The notes under the pieces: model-generated
Database searches by the model: none
What the model was told of the DNA's origin: nothing
Seen by the model: the letters and a program-made list of their open reading frames with translations, nothing else
Source of the DNA: Podocnemis expansa
Lineage: Eukaryota > Chordata > Testudines > Podocnemididae
Assembly (NCBI GenBank): GCA_007922195.1
Contig: ML681996.1
Span: 16,847,513-16,911,512 of the forward strand
DNA: 64,000 nucleotides
Reading direction: 5' to 3'
Position numbers and translations under genes: made by a program
Part shown: in pieces, positions 9,751 to 23,000 of the stretch
Numbering within the stretch: position 1 is the stretch's first letter
Layout: every line of letters starts with the position of its first letter

Positions 9751-12692
9751 TTATTTCCCCTCCCCCCGACTCTCCTGCATCCACCATCTTGTCTTTTCAG
9801 TTGTTACATTTCTGTCATGCCTAAATTAAGCTTCTCAGGATCCCATTTCCAGTTTGCATTCACACAGCCTATTAACCGCCCACATAAAATCATGCAACCA
9901 GCCCTTGATTCAGATGCATTCTTGTAATTCTTGTCCCCATAGTGCCTCACATCACTCTCCTAACACCATGAGCTGCAGTGTCTACTAGCCCTCTTTTTAA
10001 CACTCTTCCAGATGAAAGACAGTTTGTTTCTCTCAATATTTTGTGGAAATGGTAGTATTCCCTAATATTCTTTTAAGGTATTTTTATTCTGTGAAATTTG
10101 CCAGCCCAAAATCCTATAAATTTGGCTGCTTACATATTAATTGTTAAGTTTTCCCCTGATGAATCTGCCTACTCCTACTTCTGTTCCCATGCTGAGTAAG
10201 TTGTTCCTCTTGGTTATTCCTTTACCATTCTTTTCCTTCTCCAGCAGGATTTTCGTCATATATTTCATTCCATTCTATCCTCTGCTCATCTTATATGCTT
10301 CCTCTCTTTTTAAGAGTCAGCAGAAAATTAGTTTCCTTCTAAATCTTAAATAGGCAATGCTAATTATTACTTCAGTTCCAACCTAAATCATCACATCAAT
10401 CCTATGCTCACAGCTGTAGACCACAGCTCTTTGTACAAGAATCATAATGAGTCGTGTACTTTGTCAGTAAAGCTGGTCAATTTTTTTGTAAATGTTGGTA
10501 AAATAGTTTTGCGGCAAATGTTTCTCATTTTTTTTAACAGCTATAGTTGTTGAGGAAATTATTCTGTTCATTTTCAGGACCATAATGTCAGGTACCAATA
10601 GGAATAATAAGATGTTGACAGGAACAAGACTGACAGTTTACCAAAGAGTCTGGGCAACATGCCAAGGCTGGCAACTGGCCAGGTGCCAACAGTCTTTCCT
10701 GAGACAGAATTTGAGTGTAAAGAAGCCAGGAACCATGTGCAAAGAATTAATGATGGGTACATCAGGGCTGCTCTCTGGTGGGAAGAATCCAGAAAAGGGA
10801 TTGTGCAGAGGAGTTTGATAAAAGGATTTGTAAGCATGGGAAGCCTGGTTGTCAGTTCAGGAGGCAGCTCAGTTCTGTTCATCTGCACAGGTGTTGGAAG
10901 GAAGACTTCAGACGTGGGACTGAAGCAGATGTTCTTCATACCTGGGACTCAATCAGGTGGATTAAACTTACTTACCTGACACAGACCTGGACTGGAACTC
11001 GGCCTCAGTCCCTGGAACATTCATCCTTCTTGACAACTGGAGTACCAGCACCCTGTTTGGGAGAAGCATAAACATGACTAAGGAATCCTTGGTGGGTTGG
11101 TGGGTGATCAGAATTATTCATCTCTTAATACAATACTTAACTCTGGTTTCTCTTTAATAAATCCTATTGTTTGTTTTGAGTAATAAGGGGTGGAGGCTGA
11201 TTCTTCCCAATCAGACCCATCAGGTTGATACAGAGATGCCTATAACAGGGTCAAATCTTAATAGCAAGGGTTATTGACAAAGATAATCTTGCTAACACAG
11301 TGATCAGTTAACCAACAGTTCTCTATGCAAGTGTAAAACCAGATGCAGGACGGTTGTCTTGACTTTATTTACTGTGAATATCTCTATTGGCTTTATTTGA
11401 CTTAGTTAGCAATGTTGGTTGGTTGTCCTGATAAAGCAATAGTCTAAAATTTCTAACACCAAACAGATAATTGTAGTTCAATGTATCTGAACAAATAAAT
11501 GAGAAAGCTTTGTTATCGGTTCACATTTTGATGATACGAGATGTCAAATAACAAGGCTCAAATGCAGTTTTATTAATCAAAGTGTATTAGTCAAAGATCA
11601 ATACAGCCCTGTACAGAAAGAGAGTTATATGTACCAAACCAGTCGGGGGAAATGATTTTTCCACATCAGTGTGCTTCTACCACCCCAAAACTTTCTCCCT
11701 TATCTACCATTCATGTTTCCTGAAAGAAACAATGATTGACTGACCCAGGAAGCTGTCATCATGATAACTGACTTATCTAACTTAACATAGCACTGTCTAT
11801 ATAGAGTTAGGTCAGTATAACTACTTCACTAAAGGGTGTGGATTTTTCAGATACAGATATATTCATGGACTTGACACCTAGTTGGCAAAATCTAAGTGTA
11901 GACCTCATGACCAATTTGAGCTTTGTGTTCTACTTTTTAACTGTGTGCTGTGAGGTTGGTACAACACCCTTAAGCCAGTGCAGAAAAGTTTGACAGTTTG
12001 TTTCCCACAACAAATGTTCTGGCAGTCTCATTTCTTGCACTGTCATTAATTCAGACTGGGAATACTATGTCTCACTAGCAGAAGCAGAACAAAGTTTCCA
12101 GACATGTTCTCTGTAACAACTCAAAGACTACCAAAAACCTGCATGTTCTCAAAGCAAAGTTTTCTCTGATAGTTAAACAAAGCTTTCAGACTAAAACTCT
12201 GAGGGAATGAAAGATTGTTTAATCTCTTTCACATTCATAAGGGAAAAAGTTGTCTCCCCATAGACTCCGCACAGACTGATATTTGAAGAATTTAGGTTAA
12301 AAAAAAGAAAAATGACCTGAACTTCTTCAGTGGAGACCACATAGAGAAAGCCATGCTTCCTTCAGGTCTAGTAAAACCTAGAGTCTCAATAAATCAAATA
12401 ACAGCAAGCGAACAGATTTGGTAGGGATGGGATATATTGAAATTTATCTCATCAATTGTGTTAACAGGAGAGCACAAATCATCCCCATAACCTGAGAATG
12501 GAAAAGGTTAAAAAAAAAAGTAAATACTTTTTAAATGCATCCAGTCAAGTTAATTAAAAGGATTTTCATATATATGACATCCATAAAATTAATGGATGTA
12601 GTCAAACTACAGCCAGCTACCAAAGACAAAACACATATGATGAAAGATTGTTATGATGTAAGAACTATTATTTGCTAAAAGTAAATATAGCC
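9751..12692. other. Unassigned sequence with a possible LTR fragment near 10.56-11.2 kb
   Basis: Overlapping open frames at 10585-11071 have no recognisable domain. A TCTTTAATAAATCC polyadenylation-like signal at about 11150 suggests an LTR or retroposon fragment, but no paired ends were found. The rest is AT-rich with nothing recognised. Confidence 0.3.
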
Positions 12693-13255
12693 ATCTGTAA
12701 TGGGGTGTTTAAGACCCATGCTGGGGAGCCAAGAGTTAACAAGCAGCTCTTTGCGAAGAAGGCTCCACCCAGCTGCACCAGTTGGGCATGCTCACATTGG
12801 AGGGAGAGAGAATTCAAAAGGGAGTGGCCTAGTTCAGCCAGGGTTGACATGGTCAGGGAGCAGTCCTACACTTGCAGCTCTAGCAGAGACACTATCGGAA
12901 CTCCAAAATGACTGGACCAGACCTTGCTGCCGAATTCCCTGGTGGAAACTGAGAATGGGAAACTGATGGGGAAGATCCCCTGTATCACTGCCAGGGAGAA
13001 TCCCTTTCCTCCCCCAGTTGGAAACCCCATAAGCAGACTTTGCTGTGACTTTGGAAGGGCAGAGACCACAGCAGGAAATGACCAAGGGAACAGAGTTGTG
13101 GAGGTACCTGCCCCAGGCCACATATCTGACCTGCCAGTCACAGGGCGCTGGGTTGGAACCCAGTGACCAGGGAGGACCTGGGCTCCCCTACTGCTGGGCA
13201 GTGCTGCTGGGTTCAAATGTTGACCCAAGTATTCTTCCTCCTCAAACTGTCAGTG
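12693..13255 (+). mobile_element. Possible solo LTR fragment
   Basis: This stretch is richer in GC than its flanks and begins TGTAATGGGGTGTTTAAGAC, an LTR-like start. No matching CA end or target duplication was identified. The overlapping frames on both strands show no protein family. The call rests mainly on resemblance to reptilian LTR sequence. Confidence 0.3.
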
Positions 13256-14773
13256 TTAATTTGAGCAATCTTCTGTCTGACATGCACTTGGAAAGGCACT
13301 TTTTTTTTTTAACATGAAAAATTTATATGGAAAAAGAAATGTCTCAAACTCTCATACTCTGGGAAAGGAAACAAAGGTCTGGAGACAAGATCCTGATCCT
13401 GATCTACCTTTAACAGGGCTTATTATTATTTCATACTTACAATCAAATAGTTCCAGATATTAGTTGTGATTTCCCCATTGTTAATCAGAAGTAGACCTTG
13501 GTATGGTATGGAAAAGGTTGAGTACCACTGTCCTAACATATAACAAATTACAAGCAGCATTTGCAATGAAGGACCCATACCTTCCACATTAAGAGTAACT
13601 TTATAAACCATATAATTTTACAATGTGATATTCATGATTTGTTTTCCTATGATTATAGAATAGTAGGTAAATCCAAAGTCTTCCATTGCATAGTCTCTGT
13701 TTGCAAGAAGGTGCAAGATTTTTGTGATTTAGGCAAGGTATACTTACTGTATCAACTAGAGAATAGTTCTTCTTTATTTTAAATCAGATGGAAAGGACAA
13801 TATTAATTGTTCCTAGTCTAATGTATCGGCCTGGTTTCTCATCAAGTGTATATGATGCACATAGGGCAACTTATTTGGTAGAGAATCTCTCTCACTTTGA
13901 GAAGCAACTTGTAGAACAGAGAGTCCAATGGAATTTAATGAAAGTCCTTATGGACTAACAGGTAAAAAAAAAAAAAAAAATACTGAGTAGTCTTAAAAAA
14001 ATGAAAAAATTAAAAAGTTTGGAGGTTCCTTTTTCACGCTCAAAGCAAGTCAAGTTTGGATTGTAATTTTTAAAAAATAATCATAACAGTAAAAATATTT
14101 GTTCACAACAGTTTCACAAAAATTTAAAAATATTTAAACACCAAAAGTTTTTTTGTAATATTTTCATTTTCAAACAAAGCCTCTATTTTTAAACCTTTTT
14201 AACCATATTTTTAAAATCATTGTCTGAAAAATTTCATTCAGCATCAGTAAGGTGCTACTCAGCTTGGGAAAGGTAACAGAATATGATTTGGATGAAATAT
14301 ATGATTGTGTGTATGTAATGTTTTAAATAAAAACATGTACTCCATCCTATAAATTTACCTTGCTTTTTCCAGTTGTTGTGCATCTTCTCCCTAATGTATG
14401 TATTAGTTCTATACAGTAAGCTGTTGTCTTTGACTAAACTTCTTATCCCTTCTTCTCTATATCATCAGTTCACTGGTAAATTAACAACAACTGTTACCAT
14501 TATTTTTCTTATAACATGATTATAATATCATTTATATTCACCACTCATTCTGATAAATAGGTACTTTTAACCAAACAGATAATCATTTGCTAATAGGCTC
14601 ATTTTATTCTTCCCACATGAATTTTGGCCATTTAATTTTGAATGATGCAGAAGCATCAGCTTTTTTAAATTGAATTGTGTATGATCAAAAGACAAAAATG
14701 TTGTTAAACTTCCTTTAAATCATTTCTGTTTAGATATAAAGGAACAATATATAACATAGCATTGTATTCCCTC

Positions 14774-14776
<3 letters not shown>
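13256..14776. other. AT-rich unassigned sequence
   Basis: Contains an A-run at about 13963-13980. The segment GAAAAGGTTGAGTACCACTG (13511-13530) resembles a hAT right end, but no left partner was found. Confidence 0.35.

Positions 14777-14820
<44 letters not shown>
14777..14820. repeat. (TG)n microsatellite
   Basis: About 22 uninterrupted TG units. Confidence 0.98.
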
Positions 14821-14823
<3 letters not shown>

Positions 14824-14945
14824 CCTATTTGTAATAGACAGTGACAGGCAACAGAGGGTAGGATTTGGAGGGGAATAAGTGCCTCTGGCATTCACATAAT
14901 CCCTAGTCAGCTGCTGCTTACCCTATATTATTCATTATTTGTATT

Positions 14946-15052
14946 AGCATAGTAGCACCTTGGGGCCCTACATAGCCCAGGATCTTTCTGTAGTAGGTGC
15001 TATACAATCATAGACCAGAAAGTCTCTGCCCCAAGGAGCTTACAATATAAGT
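14946..15052 (-). repeat. Ancient SINE/LINE 3'-tail-like repeat
   Basis: TAGCACCTTGGGGCCC ... GTAGGTGCTATACA ... CTGCCCCAAGGAGCTTACAA matches a widespread amniote repeat of the L3/CR1-tail or CORE-SINE type. The same type in the other orientation is seen at 22310-22390 and 24110-24290. Confidence 0.5.
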
Positions 15053-16150
15053 AGATGCTAAACTCCTTAGGCACTTATGTTTCCATAATTAGAAGTTTCC
15101 AAGGCAGCTAAATCTGGAAGCTGGGCCTAGAGAAGGTCCTGACAGCACTGAGCAACTCTGTGCTGAACTGATGAACTTCCACTTGTCTCCCAAGGGGCAT
15201 AAAGATGTCCTTGTGTCTTCCATTTCCTATGCACATCCATGTGAAGGCCAACCACAGTCTGAGAGTTAAGAAAGAACAACTGTGGAATATTATAATATAC
15301 AATTCCCAAACAAAAAACTGCATTAAGATAGAGTTATGGTTAGGAAACCATAGTGGTAGCATAAGGATAAAAATTACAAGGATTAATTAACAGAAATAAC
15401 CTCCCCTGCAGTGATACCATGCACAAAATGGGGAATAAGGGGCTCACTGCTAGTACCGCTGACAAGGATCTGAGTATAATGGAGCAGAGACTGATTATGC
15501 GTCAGCTATATGGTGCAGTTGCGGAAAATCTGGAGTACTGGCGGGTGTTGTATACATAAGACACAGCAGCTAGGTGTCCTGTTCTACTCTGCATGCCAGC
15601 AGCCTCACTTGGGAGTATTGTCTTCCCATTTAGTTGCCACACCACAAAAAAGACGTGCACAAACAGGATGGAGCCCAGAGCTGAGCAACAAAAATGTTAA
15701 AAGGACACCTGCCACCTATGTTTCCTCTAAGCTGTGCACATGTGCACACGCACACAGGATGTGAAACCTACACACGCAACAAAATAAAGTGTACACAAAA
15801 AAAATCATGTGAATCTTTTTATGCTACTTTAAGAAAGCCGTTTCAAGTAGCATGTTTCAAATAAAGTTTTGCAAATTATAAAACCATTTCCATCACCAAA
15901 TCAAAATAAAACTAATATATTATTTGCCTCATACACACTTGCTTGCTTGCACTTGCAAGTTTGACCATACTCACTGGAATGTGCACACATTTTGACACTG
16001 CTTCCACAAATTTGCAGAGAAAAGATTTTTAGTGCAGGCAGCCTACAAAAAATTAAAGGGAACATTGCCACTGAAGGGTGTAAATACAGGCTGGCCAAGC
16101 ACCTGGGCTCAGGGGTGAACTGGTTTTGGCTGAGGGCTGGACTCGGTGAC
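15053..16150. other. Unassigned sequence
   Basis: No gene recognised. A short purine/pyrimidine-alternating patch (GTGCACATGTGCACAC, about 15734) is present. Confidence 0.35.
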
Positions 16151-16373
16151 CGCCCCACCCCCACTTAAGGCAGGCCCATAGGTCACATCAGGCGCCGGTG
16201 CGCGAGGGGTGCCGGGGCTAACTACAGGGGGGGGACGAGAGCCGAGGCGGCAGCTGCTGCAAGAAAGGCCGCATTAAGCCCGTGCAGTGGGGCTGGAGGC
16301 CGGGCCCGGCTAGAGACGAGGGGCGCTGGGCGAGGCCGGGACGCGGTTCTCTTCTTTCTGCCCCCGAGGGTCC

Positions 16374-16385
16374 TGCGCATGCGCA
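16374..16385. promoter_or_regulatory. NRF1-type palindromic site
   Basis: TGCGCATGCGCA is the palindromic NRF1 consensus, located in the most CpG-dense part of the island. Confidence 0.7.
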
Positions 16386-16464
16386 GCCGCTTTCCCTCGC
16401 TTTGGCGCTGCACGTGGCGCGGCAGGCGGCGAGCGCTCGCGCCTGGACCTCGGCGTGGGAGGAG

Positions 16465-16474
16465 GTCACGTGAC
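16465..16474. promoter_or_regulatory. USF/TFE-type E-box
   Basis: GTCACGTGAC is a perfect palindromic E-box. A second CACGTG lies about 55 bases upstream (GCTGCACGTGGCGC). Confidence 0.65.
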
Positions 16475-17250
16475 GCCAGGCTTGTCGCGAGCTGGCCGGG
16501 TGGGGCCGGGTCCCTGCTCCCCGCCGCTCGAGATGGGGGGGGGTGCTCGCTGTCACTGTTACTAGCCGGCAGCTGGGGGGTGGGGGAGATTCAGGGGGGT
16601 GTTAGGGAGGTCCCCAATCCGGGTGCCTCGAGCCCCGTGACCCATCCCTGCTCCCCTTTTGCAGCCGGGAGAGAAGCCAGGAGTCCTGACCCCCAGCTCT
16701 TCCCCACCCACCTCAGACCCCCCTTTTCCTTCCCCTGCCAGTGAGAGAGCCCGAGCCCTCCCCCCACTCCCAGGTGCATGCCCCCATCCCCTGGGGCTGT
16801 CTGGCAGTGCCCCCAGCAGCCAGCGGGGTCCTTAGGCTGGGGCGAGAGGAGCAGCCCCGCAGGGCCTGCATTGCTGCCCCCCGTGCAAGGGACCAGGCAC
16901 ACCAGTGAAAAGCGTTAGCCTGGTTCAGCGCTGCTGGTCCACTCCCTCCACCCGGCACGTGCGCTGCATTTGGCTGTCGGAGCAGCGGGCAGGGGGCTGC
17001 ACAGGCCCGTATTGCTCCCCCCTGGCCACGCTGCCTCCCGTCCCTGTCCGCTGCTCCGGCACAGGTGGCGGGTGGGGAGGGGCACAGACTGGCAGTGCTG
17101 AACCAGGCCACCCTTTTGGTTGGCTCGCGGAGTCGCCAGCATGCGACAGCTGGCACAGGGGCCTGTTCTTTCCCCTGGGCTGTCTGGCTTCCGCCCCTAG
17201 TGCTGGGGGGCTGAGTGGGGGCCCCACACCCCCTTAGGGACAGCCCTGCC

Positions 17251-19412
17251 TGCAAACAGTGGCATCCCATTTCCTCCTATGGCTGGACCAGAAAACAGGA
17301 ATTCTGACCTCCAACTCTCTGCCTGCCTCAATACCTGCAGCCAGGAGCCCTTAACACCCCCCCCAAAGCAGACAGAACCCGGGAGTCCCCCCCCCCAGTT
17401 CCTACTCCCATCCCACTGGGGAGAGATCAGAGGAATTCTGACCCCCTTGTCCCCATTCCTCCTCCCAACCAATAGCCCCCCCCACACACACAGCTTGGGA
17501 CCAGGACCCAGTTGTCATCCTGACTCTTGTAACTCCCCCTTCATCTTTCTCCTTCTCTTCTAGCCACTGATCCCCTATCAGAGCTGAGACTAGAGTACAG
17601 CGCAGGAGACTTGATTCCCCACCCCTTTGAAACACACTGGTGATAAACAATATAAATACTATAGTGGGTCAGAAAACTAAAACACGTTTGTCAAAAATGT
17701 CTTTTGTAAAATTGTGTAATAGTAATGAACTTAAAAGTTTAATTCTGCTTAGTATTATTTTTTCCCATTAGCCGGCCTTAAAATTACAATTTTCTAAAAT
17801 TGTTTTTTTCTTTTTTTAAATCAAACCATGAATAGGATGAGGTGAAAAAAAACTTGGAAAATTTCTTGTTTGAAAAGAAAATGACAAAAGCAAAATAGTT
17901 GATTGAACTAAATCTAAGTATGAAAAATTATTTCCTTTTGAAAACTGCTAAGAGAAAAATGACTGCAATTTTCAGTCGCATTCCCCAATTTTAAATATTT
18001 CTGACCAACTCTAATAAATACCTGGGTGCCAGTTCTACATACACTTAGGCACGTGCTAACTTTACTACCTTTAGTAGTCCCAGTAATATCAGTGGACTTG
18101 CTCGGCATAATGAAATTTAACACAAGTTTGCAGGATTAGCTTTGCACTGGTTTCATGCTCCTCTTTTAGGTATATCCCCAGGGAAGAACTGAGGGTCTTT
18201 GCTGGACCTCACAGCAGTCTTATCCACGTGGCTCTTTAACCAGGGTGATGACAGTGGTGCCATTGTTAACTCCTGTAGTTTCACTGTGTCTTGCAATATT
18301 TGGTGTTTCTAAATTTGTAAAGGACATTTATAGCCTTTGTGGTTATGGATAAAAACCTGGAAAAGCAAATATATTTCTTTTTAAATTGCAAATTTTAAAG
18401 ATACTTTTTCATAGATTATTTTTTTTCTTATGTACATTAAAAAAAATTACCTGGACCACGTAGGAGTCAAAGCTGCACATTGTGAGTTATATTTACATCA
18501 GTACCATGCCACGTGTTCAAAATAATATCCCCAAAATTATGGCCCTGTATTAAAAATCATTTTGGAAAATTCTAATTTAAAAAAGTAATGAAAAAATTGA
18601 TAAAATTTTCAGTTAAATGTTTTGCTAGAAGTTATGAGATTTTAAAATAAAAAGCACATTTCTGGTTCTTTTTATTTCCTTATGGTGCACCTGAGTGATA
18701 TTTTCAAGTTTTTTCTCTACACTTGAGAGCTAGGACCTTCCTTTAAAAAAAAAATGTACATTAAGAAACCAAATATCACAAAACTTACAGTGAAATCTTG
18801 AGAGTTAATGTAATTTCATGTCACTGTGGTATAAGTGTGGCAGCATCTGATCTGTGTTGTATAAATCATGGAATGATTGATTGTGTCTTGTGTGTTTTGG
18901 TAATGTTTCAAGCAATTTGTAAAGCAGTCATTTTCTAAATTATTTTTATAAAGTCATTTAAAGCCAGTTTCATGATAGATGCATGAATTTTGAAGGAGTG
19001 GGATTGGCAACATAACGGTCAAAAGTATGATACTTTTTGTTCTCATTCTTCTTTCCATGTGGATCATTCAGGTAGCACCTTTTGCTAGACATCAGTTTGG
19101 CTGTCTTTGGTGATTCCAGTTGTTTAAGCCCCAAGAGTGCCCATTAGAAGAGCAGGCATCTTTCATCAGGTATAAAAGACCGAAGCTCAGTTAACTCCAG
19201 CACTGATTGGAGCTGGGGGGAAGGGCCTCCCACCAGCAGAAGAGAAACAGTGCAACTGAAAGCCTAACTGTCCAGCAATAACTTTTCACCATAAGGACCA
19301 AAAGCACAACATGGTTGGTTCTGAAAAATGGGAGGGGATTAGAATAAAATAAAAAATCCTGCCCTGTGGTTTGTTAGGATGTGTGGATTAGTTACTGAGG
19401 CAGGTGTGTCCC
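17251..19412 (+). other. Probable first intron / 5' flank of the SCAN-zinc finger gene
   Basis: AT-rich and without recognised coding sequence between the CpG island and the first coding exon. Any untranslated exon and its splice sites could not be fixed from sequence alone. Confidence 0.4.
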
Positions 19413-19445
19413 TAGCAGAGTAGTAATCAGCCACATTACCTGGAC

Positions 19446-20033
19446 ATGGCAGAATGTCAGAGCAAGCAGTGCCAAGATTTTGTACAGAAAGTACAAACTC
19501 CTGTGGCCCCTGCTTGGGAGAACCTGCAGCTGCCAGAGCTCATACTGGGGCATGATACTGAGGCCTATCTGTCTACCTTTGAGCGAGTGGCTGAAGCTTG
19601 CCACTGGCCTAAAGGCGAGTGGGTTGTGCGACTTCTACCAGCCCTCCATGGAAGAGCCCGACAGGCCTATAGCAGCCTGGACACCAGAGATAATGAAGAC
19701 TATGAGAAAGTGAAGGCAGCAATTCTGTGGGAAGATGGCGTCAGTCCAGAAGTGCAGCGCCAACGCTTCAGACAGTTCTCCTACCATGAAACCAAGAGGC
19801 CCCAAGAGGTTTATAGCCAGCTCCAGGATCTTTGTTATCAATGGTTGAAGCCAGAGATCCATACTAAGGAGCAAATAATGGACCTGCTGGTCCTAGAGCA
19901 ATTCTTGACTATTCTGCCAAAGGAAATGCAGAACTGGATCTGGAAGCATGGCCCAGAGACCTGCAGTGAAGCAGTGGCCTTAGCAGAGACATTCCAGCTG
20001 GGACAGCCAGAGGCTGGGAGGCCAGAGCTACAG
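19446..20033 (+). CDS. Exon 1 (coding): capsid-like module plus SCAN domain
   Basis: The exon codes for residues 1-196. SCAN hallmarks are QRFRQFSYHETKRPQEVYSQ followed by LCYQWLKPEIHTKEQIMDLL and VLEQFLTILPKEMQNWI, then HGPETCSEAVALAE. Upstream, HDTEAYLSTFERVAEA, LLPALHGRARQAYSSL and DYEKVKAAIL match the pattern of gypsy/Gmr1-type Gag capsid, the proposed source of the SCAN domain. The exon ends after ...GRPELQ at a CAG/GTGAGA donor in phase 0. Reading on past the donor meets a TGA after about eight codons, which fits an intron. Confidence 0.9.
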
Positions 20034-23000
20034 GTGAGAACACTGAATCCTGACAGGTGAGGAAAATGGGTGTTTTCAGGCTGCTGATGCCTTCTGCATG
20101 CCATGAAAGGGATTTCTGTACTCTTAGGGAGACCCTTTAAATGCACTCACTTTTGCTTTTAGTCCAAAGAGCAACAATTTGGACCCATTAATCTGGGTAA
20201 GCCCAGCACTTTCAGGAGAGAAACGGGTTCCATGATGCAATGTCACTGTATTAAAGAAGGTGTCTGTGATGACTGTGGGCGCATAGATGAGGTGATAGGA
20301 ATTTTTCCAGTCACTTCCAGACCAGCACTGGACTGGATGTTGGACACTGAATAGGAAGTGTGGAAGTCAGGCTTCATCCTCCAGACTGTGTGGTTCAGGG
20401 CTTCTGCCATGTGAGGCAGGGGTTTTGGGTCTTCCTCCTGCACGATCCTGGGGTGGGCTTTAGGTTCTTGGCTCCACGATCCTGGGGTGGGCTTTAGGTT
20501 CCTCTGAGGTGTGAGCTCTTGTGGCCTACCAGTTGAGAACTGTGGGAGAGGAGTAGTTCAATGCAGGATTGCTCCATTGATCTGATATTCAGAGCTTCCC
20601 GCACACCACCATGGCCAAATTTCTGTGGTTCCATTGATTGACCAAAGAGATTGGTGATAAGCACTTCACCCACTGCAGTCCTCTTGAGTCATTGAGACCT
20701 GAGAGAATGTCCTGGTTCATCATTTCCCGTTGTTTCCCCAAGAGCTCTTTCAGGCCTGACTCCAGTGCACCCTAGCTCCACTGTAATGTGTTTGGCTCTT
20801 CCCCAGGTCACAGTATGTTTCAAGGTTGCAGAAGTGACGTCAGAGAAGATGGCATGCACTAGAGGATTCCTGGAACCTTCCAGCTCCCAGCTGGAACAGC
20901 CGCAGCCCAGTGTTGCATATATATCCCAGGGAGAAGTAGTGTGGAGCAAACCCCTGACATACCAGTGTGAACCACCCTGTGTCTCCACAGAGGATGTTCA
21001 GCCCATCCAGAAAAGTGGTAATATGCTAGATATGCCAGAGGATGAGGTGAAGGGGGTCCGCTGAGGGGAATGAGACTGAGTGTCGGGGGAGAATGTGGAG
21101 CACTGGCTAGCTGCTGATGATTAAAAGTGTGAAAGAGGCCCATCAGTATGGCCCAAGGGAGAGCTAGTTCAATGTGATGGCTGCTGCTTAACCCATCTGA
21201 GACTCCGGGTCCACATCACCAAATCTGCTATCACAGCTGACCTTTTCTCAGTGCCTCTATGGAGAAAATGAAAAAGTGAGGAATATGAAGACACATTTCT
21301 CTTCTGACTTCCAGAGCTGATGAGCATTGTTTGCACACAGGGGGATGAAATAGGAAAGCTTGAATTGCTGTTCTTACTGCTCAGGGAAAAAGAAGGGATA
21401 GTTATGTCCTAGCTCAGACACAAATTAACAGGCTTGATACAGGCTCGTGTGATACATGCTTGTGATGGTCATAATATACAGATTTTAAGGCAAAAAGAGA
21501 CCATTATGACCATCTGATCTGGCCTCCAGCGTAAGACACCTGGTGACCTTTGCAGTGAGTGCATAACTTTTGGTTGACTATGGGCAGTGGTTCTCGGGGT
21601 GGGGGGGGGAAACCAATAGTCTTCAAGGGAATATGCAAGTCATCCTAGATTAGTGTTTCACAGCCTTAGGGTTTCTATCCCCAGTGGAGATAAGGGATGC
21701 ATTTAGGAGGGTCACAAGTGTGGGGCCAGAATTATGGAGGTTGTAAGCGGGGAAGCTGCGCAGGGCTCAGTGCTACAGGGGCCCTGCAAAGCAGTTACAT
21801 CAGTCCAGTGATGGGGGCTTGGGCTTCAGACAGCAGGTCACAAGTGAAAAACAATGTCAGGTATCACACTGAAATGTATAATGCAGTGTTTTTCAATCTT
21901 TTTGTTACCAGGGACCAGCTTCCTATACTATGTCAGGGAGATCTCAGGGATCGATGCCTATCCATGGACCAGTTGTTGAGAAGCACTGGTTTAATGTCTA
22001 TATTCCAACTGATTTATTTTAAAATGCTATGGTAAAAATGAGAGAAAATAGGCAATTTTTCAGTAATAGTATGCTGGCTGAAACTGGCATACTCAAGATA
22101 AATCAGACCTGAAAGGAGTACCATAGTCTGGAAAAGTTGAGAACCACTGAGCTATGGCATATATGATTGATCTAGAGGCAATTTGGCTGTGCATTGTAAG
22201 AGGTCAGACCAATTATCATAATGCTCCCTTCTGATCTTAAACAAAGTAGGTGGCTATATCATATCCTGCTGCAGTAGAATCCTTTTTACACCCCTTTTGA
22301 ACATCATGTCTTGTAGCACCCAGCACAGTGGGGCTCTGATATGTATTCCCAGGTTCCTGCAAATGCTTCACACAGTGGGGCTTGGATCTTAGTTGGTGTC
22401 TCTGTAATGTAAACCAGTGATTTTTCAAACAGTTGGGAAAAAAAAACAAACATTTATCTCCATGATCTGACAATTACCTCTTTGAGCAATGCATTCCAGT
22501 CTTTCAGCAGCAACAGCAGGGGGCACCACGACCTAGTACCTGAGGGCCTGTGACCAGGTACTGGGTCCCAACCCATGGTTTGAAAACCACTAATATAAAC
22601 AATAGGTATATGAACCTACATATGTACATATAGACCCTACTATAAATGCTTTATTATTATCAGGTGTGTCCTTTGTGTGTTTACACAACTGCCTTGGTAC
22701 GTCAAACTTCTTGCACTATTCCTTGCATAACTGTTTTCCAGGAAAAGGAAGCTGAAAGGGTTCACACTTAAGATTGTTTGGGCTTAATGTGTAAAAGGTC
22801 CTGTACAGTTCTACTTTCATTTTTTTTCTCTCTCTCGAGGAATTGATTATATCTTGATTCTCTTGCATTTTTTTTCTTTTCCTTCCAGCAATTGATGTGA
22901 TCTTGATTGAAGATGAAGAAGTGATTCCACATCAGGAAGTGCTCAAGGAAGTCAGGATACATGAGTTGTCATCTGAAGGTCTGAAAAGGAGCGCGTCTCA

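Larger units (their letters stand above)
16180..17250 (+). promoter_or_regulatory. CpG island, probable promoter and 5' untranslated region of the SCAN-zinc finger gene
   Basis: CpG dinucleotides are dense from about 16185 to 16540, in sharp contrast to the CpG-poor surroundings, and GC-rich sequence continues to about 17250. It is 2-3 kb upstream of the first coding exon of the only clear gene, on the side expected for a promoter. Housekeeping-type factor sites lie inside it, and no TATA box was seen. Many open frames cross it on both strands, but these are the usual by-product of GC-rich DNA. A divergent minus-strand transcript cannot be excluded. Confidence 0.75.

Noticed and set aside
16218..17270. 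Long open frames on both strands in the CpG island
   Set aside because: GC-rich DNA lacks stop codons by composition; the predicted proteins are low-complexity and overlap in several frames, with no domain.
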